Below, piece by piece: positions 5,804 through 7,304 of a stretch of DNA of 7,304 bases (positions within the stretch are counted from its first letter, which is position 1; each line of letters starts with the position of its first letter). Made by a program: the position numbers and the translations under genes. The stretch is taken from positions 516-7,819 of the forward strand of contig PEYH01000016.1 in assembly GCA_002774465.1 (NCBI GenBank), read 5' to 3'. The DNA comes from Parcubacteria group bacterium CG08_land_8_20_14_0_20_43_9. Lineage in GTDB: Bacteria; Patescibacteriota; Minisyncoccia; Minisyncoccales; PEYH01. The notes below the pieces were generated by a model that made no database searches, had not been told where the DNA came from, and saw only the letters and a list, made by a program, of their open reading frames with translations.

Positions 5804-7304
5804 TTAACTTTGGAATAATAATTGTTTCTGTCTTTGTTGGTTTATTAAATTCGGGTTATCAATACCAAATTTTTCAATAAAACTTTTAGCAAAAGATTTA
5901 TAATTGTTTTGATAATCCCTACTTACATGATTAATATAAAACTCCATATCCTCTGAATTTAGATATTTTGCCAAAAGATTTAAATCACCTCCATATTTGA
6001 TACAATAACCAGCATAAAAGGTATACCCTTCTCTGCCCCAAACAATAAAATTTGGTTTTAGATTCATTGGTGATGTTAATATTTTTTTACCAAATGACGT
6101 ATCAAGGCCTTGTGATCTTCCGAAAGCATACCACGCGACAGAATTTGGTTTCCCCTTATCTCTATTGTTCAATACTTCCTTAACCGTCCTAAAATATTTA
6201 TATGTGAGTGGATATTTTTCTTTTAGTTCTTTTTCCTCAACAATAAAATGTCTACCACCCGCTTTTTTATATGGGAAAATTATAAAACGGTTTTGGTCCT
6301 CATCGGGATTTTTCAGAACAGATGCTTTAATTATTGGTTTCAAAATTCCTTTTTCAATCTGAAATGTCCTCCCGTCCTTTAACTGAATTTCAGCCAAATT
6401 ACCTTTAATTATCGGGTTCTTAAAAATATAATAATCATCGGCAAGTGTTGTTAGCCCGACATGAATTTTAGCAATTTGACTAAGAGGAAAACCTCTTTTC
6501 TCGATATTATTTAATTTTTTGAGAATATTACTTGAAGTTAAAATCCAATTGTCATTATTTAGACTATCGATATTTACCTCGTCAATATAATTTACATTTT
6601 GTCTATCACCCTTAAAAAGAGAAAAAGTATTTTTCCGATGATTTTTGTCTAGAATAGTAATCAAAGAATAGGTGGTCGCATTATCAAATAATTGATTATG
6701 CTCAAAATCAATCAATGTTTTTAAAATTTTATTGTATTTAATAAAGTTTCTTAAATTCTCGCCCGCCTTTGTTTTAAGATAAGTGTTTGGAGTGATATAA
6801 CCAAGTTTTCCATTTTTATTTAGCAAATAATAACCGAGTTCGAAAAAAGTAATAAATATATCTGTTGACCCTTTTTGACATAAATTCCAGTCATTTTGGA
6901 TTTGCTCCCTTCTTTTAGTCCCTAAGTGCTGTATTCTAATGTAGGGAGGATTACCAATAACAAAATCAAAAGAATTGAAAAATTTATTCACGAAAGATTT
7001 ATCGAGACTATCTACTTTTAGAATATTCCATTTAACTCCTTTTATATTATATTCACCGGCTATATCGTTGAGAATTGAAATACATTTTTCGATAGCACTC
7101 CTGTCTATATCAAACCCAAAAATATTATTTTCCAGTTTTATTTTAATTACATTGTTATCTGCTCCTTTTCTTTTTGCGTCCTCTACAAATCTTTTTACCA
7201 CTACGCCCAAAAATGCCCCGTCCCCGCAAGCCGGATCAATAATCTTTTTTTGGTAAATATTATTTTTATAATCGAGATTGTCCAAAATTAACTCAACAAT
7301 CCAT
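5804..7304 (-). CDS. N6-adenine DNA methyltransferase, TaqI/Eco57I-like, 5' end cut by window edge
   Basis: Transfers a methyl group from S-adenosylmethionine to adenine N6 in a specific DNA site, protecting host DNA from the paired nuclease. The frame is open to the right edge, so 499 residues are visible and the true start lies outside; the first residues WIVELILDNL look like the family's N-terminal 'TPxxIV' helix. Motif I DPACGDGAFL is at 7208-7237, an acidic motif II FGFDID follows, and the catalytic motif IV NPPY is at 6941-6952. ITPNTYLKTKAGENLR and the 'IDFEHNQLF' stretch complete the catalytic half. The second half matches the TaqI-type target recognition domain: KIHVGLTTLADDYYIF, WYAFGRSQGL, YAGYCIKYGG, KYLNS and S...Y..NYKSFAKSFIEKF. 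No nuclease domain is visible in this part. It is strongly AT-rich and stands upstream of the nuclease gene. Family and catalytic class are firm. Confidence 0.92.
   Translation of the reverse strand, partial: WIVELILDNLDYKNNIYQKKIIDPACGDGAFLGVVVKRFVEDAKRKGADNNVIKIKLENNIFGFDIDRSAIEKCISILNDIAGEYNIKGVKWNILKVDSLDKSFVNKFFNSFDFVIGNPPYIRIQHLGTKRREQIQNDWNLCQKGSTDIFITFFELGYYLLNKNGKLGYITPNTYLKTKAGENLRNFIKYNKILKTLIDFEHNQLFDNATTYSLITILDKNHRKNTFSLFKGDRQNVNYIDEVNIDSLNNDNWILTSSNILKKLNNIEKRGFPLSQIAKIHVGLTTLADDYYIFKNPIIKGNLAEIQLKDGRTFQIEKGILKPIIKASVLKNPDEDQNRFIIFPYKKAGGRHFIVEEKELKEKYPLTYKYFRTVKEVLNNRDKGKPNSVAWYAFGRSQGLDTSFGKKILTSPMNLKPNFIVWGREGYTFYAGYCIKYGGDLNLLAKYLNSEDMEFYINHVSRDYQNNYKSFAKSFIEKFGIDNPNLINQQRQKQLLFQS

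Larger units (their letters stand above)
5109..7304. other. AT-rich, probably acquired restriction-modification block (right end not in window)
   Basis: Both genes of this block are much richer in A+T than everything to the left. Counting G+C per 60-base line gives 13 at 5701 and 14 at 6541, against 35 at 1201, 33 at 3721 and 37 at 4981. The change falls at about 5090-5110, just outside the nuclease stop codon. Restriction-modification modules are frequently transferred, so acquisition is the simplest explanation. No integrase, transposase, terminal repeat or target duplication is visible at the left boundary. Confidence 0.55.

Noticed and set aside
1..7304. CRISPR array, tRNA, rRNA or insertion sequence
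   Set aside because: No regularly spaced repeats, no cloverleaf or rRNA-like segments and no transposase frame were seen; nearly all bases are in protein genes.

Overview
The window looks like chromosomal DNA from a bacterium of the Candidate Phyla Radiation (Patescibacteria, Parcubacteria-like). This is inferred from the compact divergent type IV pilus cluster, the short PilN, PilO and PilP-position proteins and the weak Shine-Dalgarno signals. No marker gene in the window proves the lineage.

Positions 1-4111, minus strand, hold a type IV pilus assembly operon read right to left: pilM (actin-like cytoplasmic ATPase-fold protein), pilN and pilO (single-span alignment-complex proteins), a 95-residue single-span protein with a proline-rich tail in the pilP position, and pilB (extension motor ATPase). 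pilB is cut by the left window edge. The genes are 4 to 71 nt apart and almost certainly co-transcribed. PilM, PilN and PilO form the inner-membrane platform that couples the PilB motor to the pilus.

Positions 4112-4204 are a 93-bp divergent promoter region with an extended -10 motif on the plus strand. Next is a plus-strand comF (4205-4897), a zinc-finger phosphoribosyltransferase-like protein associated with DNA uptake. Pilus genes and comF side by side suggest natural transformation.

Positions 4898-5108 are a gap between convergent genes. It is GC-rich, carries a strong 11-bp inverted repeat and a smaller hairpin, and has no convincing gene of its own.

Positions 5109-7304, minus strand, hold a two-gene restriction-modification module. 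Upstream is an N6-adenine DNA methyltransferase of the TaqI/Eco57I type (DPACGDG and NPPY motifs), whose 5' end lies beyond the right edge. It is followed 20 nt later by a 224-residue protein that reads as a B3-like DNA-binding domain joined to a PD-(D/E)xK nuclease domain. This block is strikingly AT-rich: sampled 60-base lines have 13 and 14 G+C, against 33 to 37 in lines sampled from the rest. It was therefore probably acquired horizontally next to comF. The most novel item is the proposed restriction enzyme with its domain arrangement.
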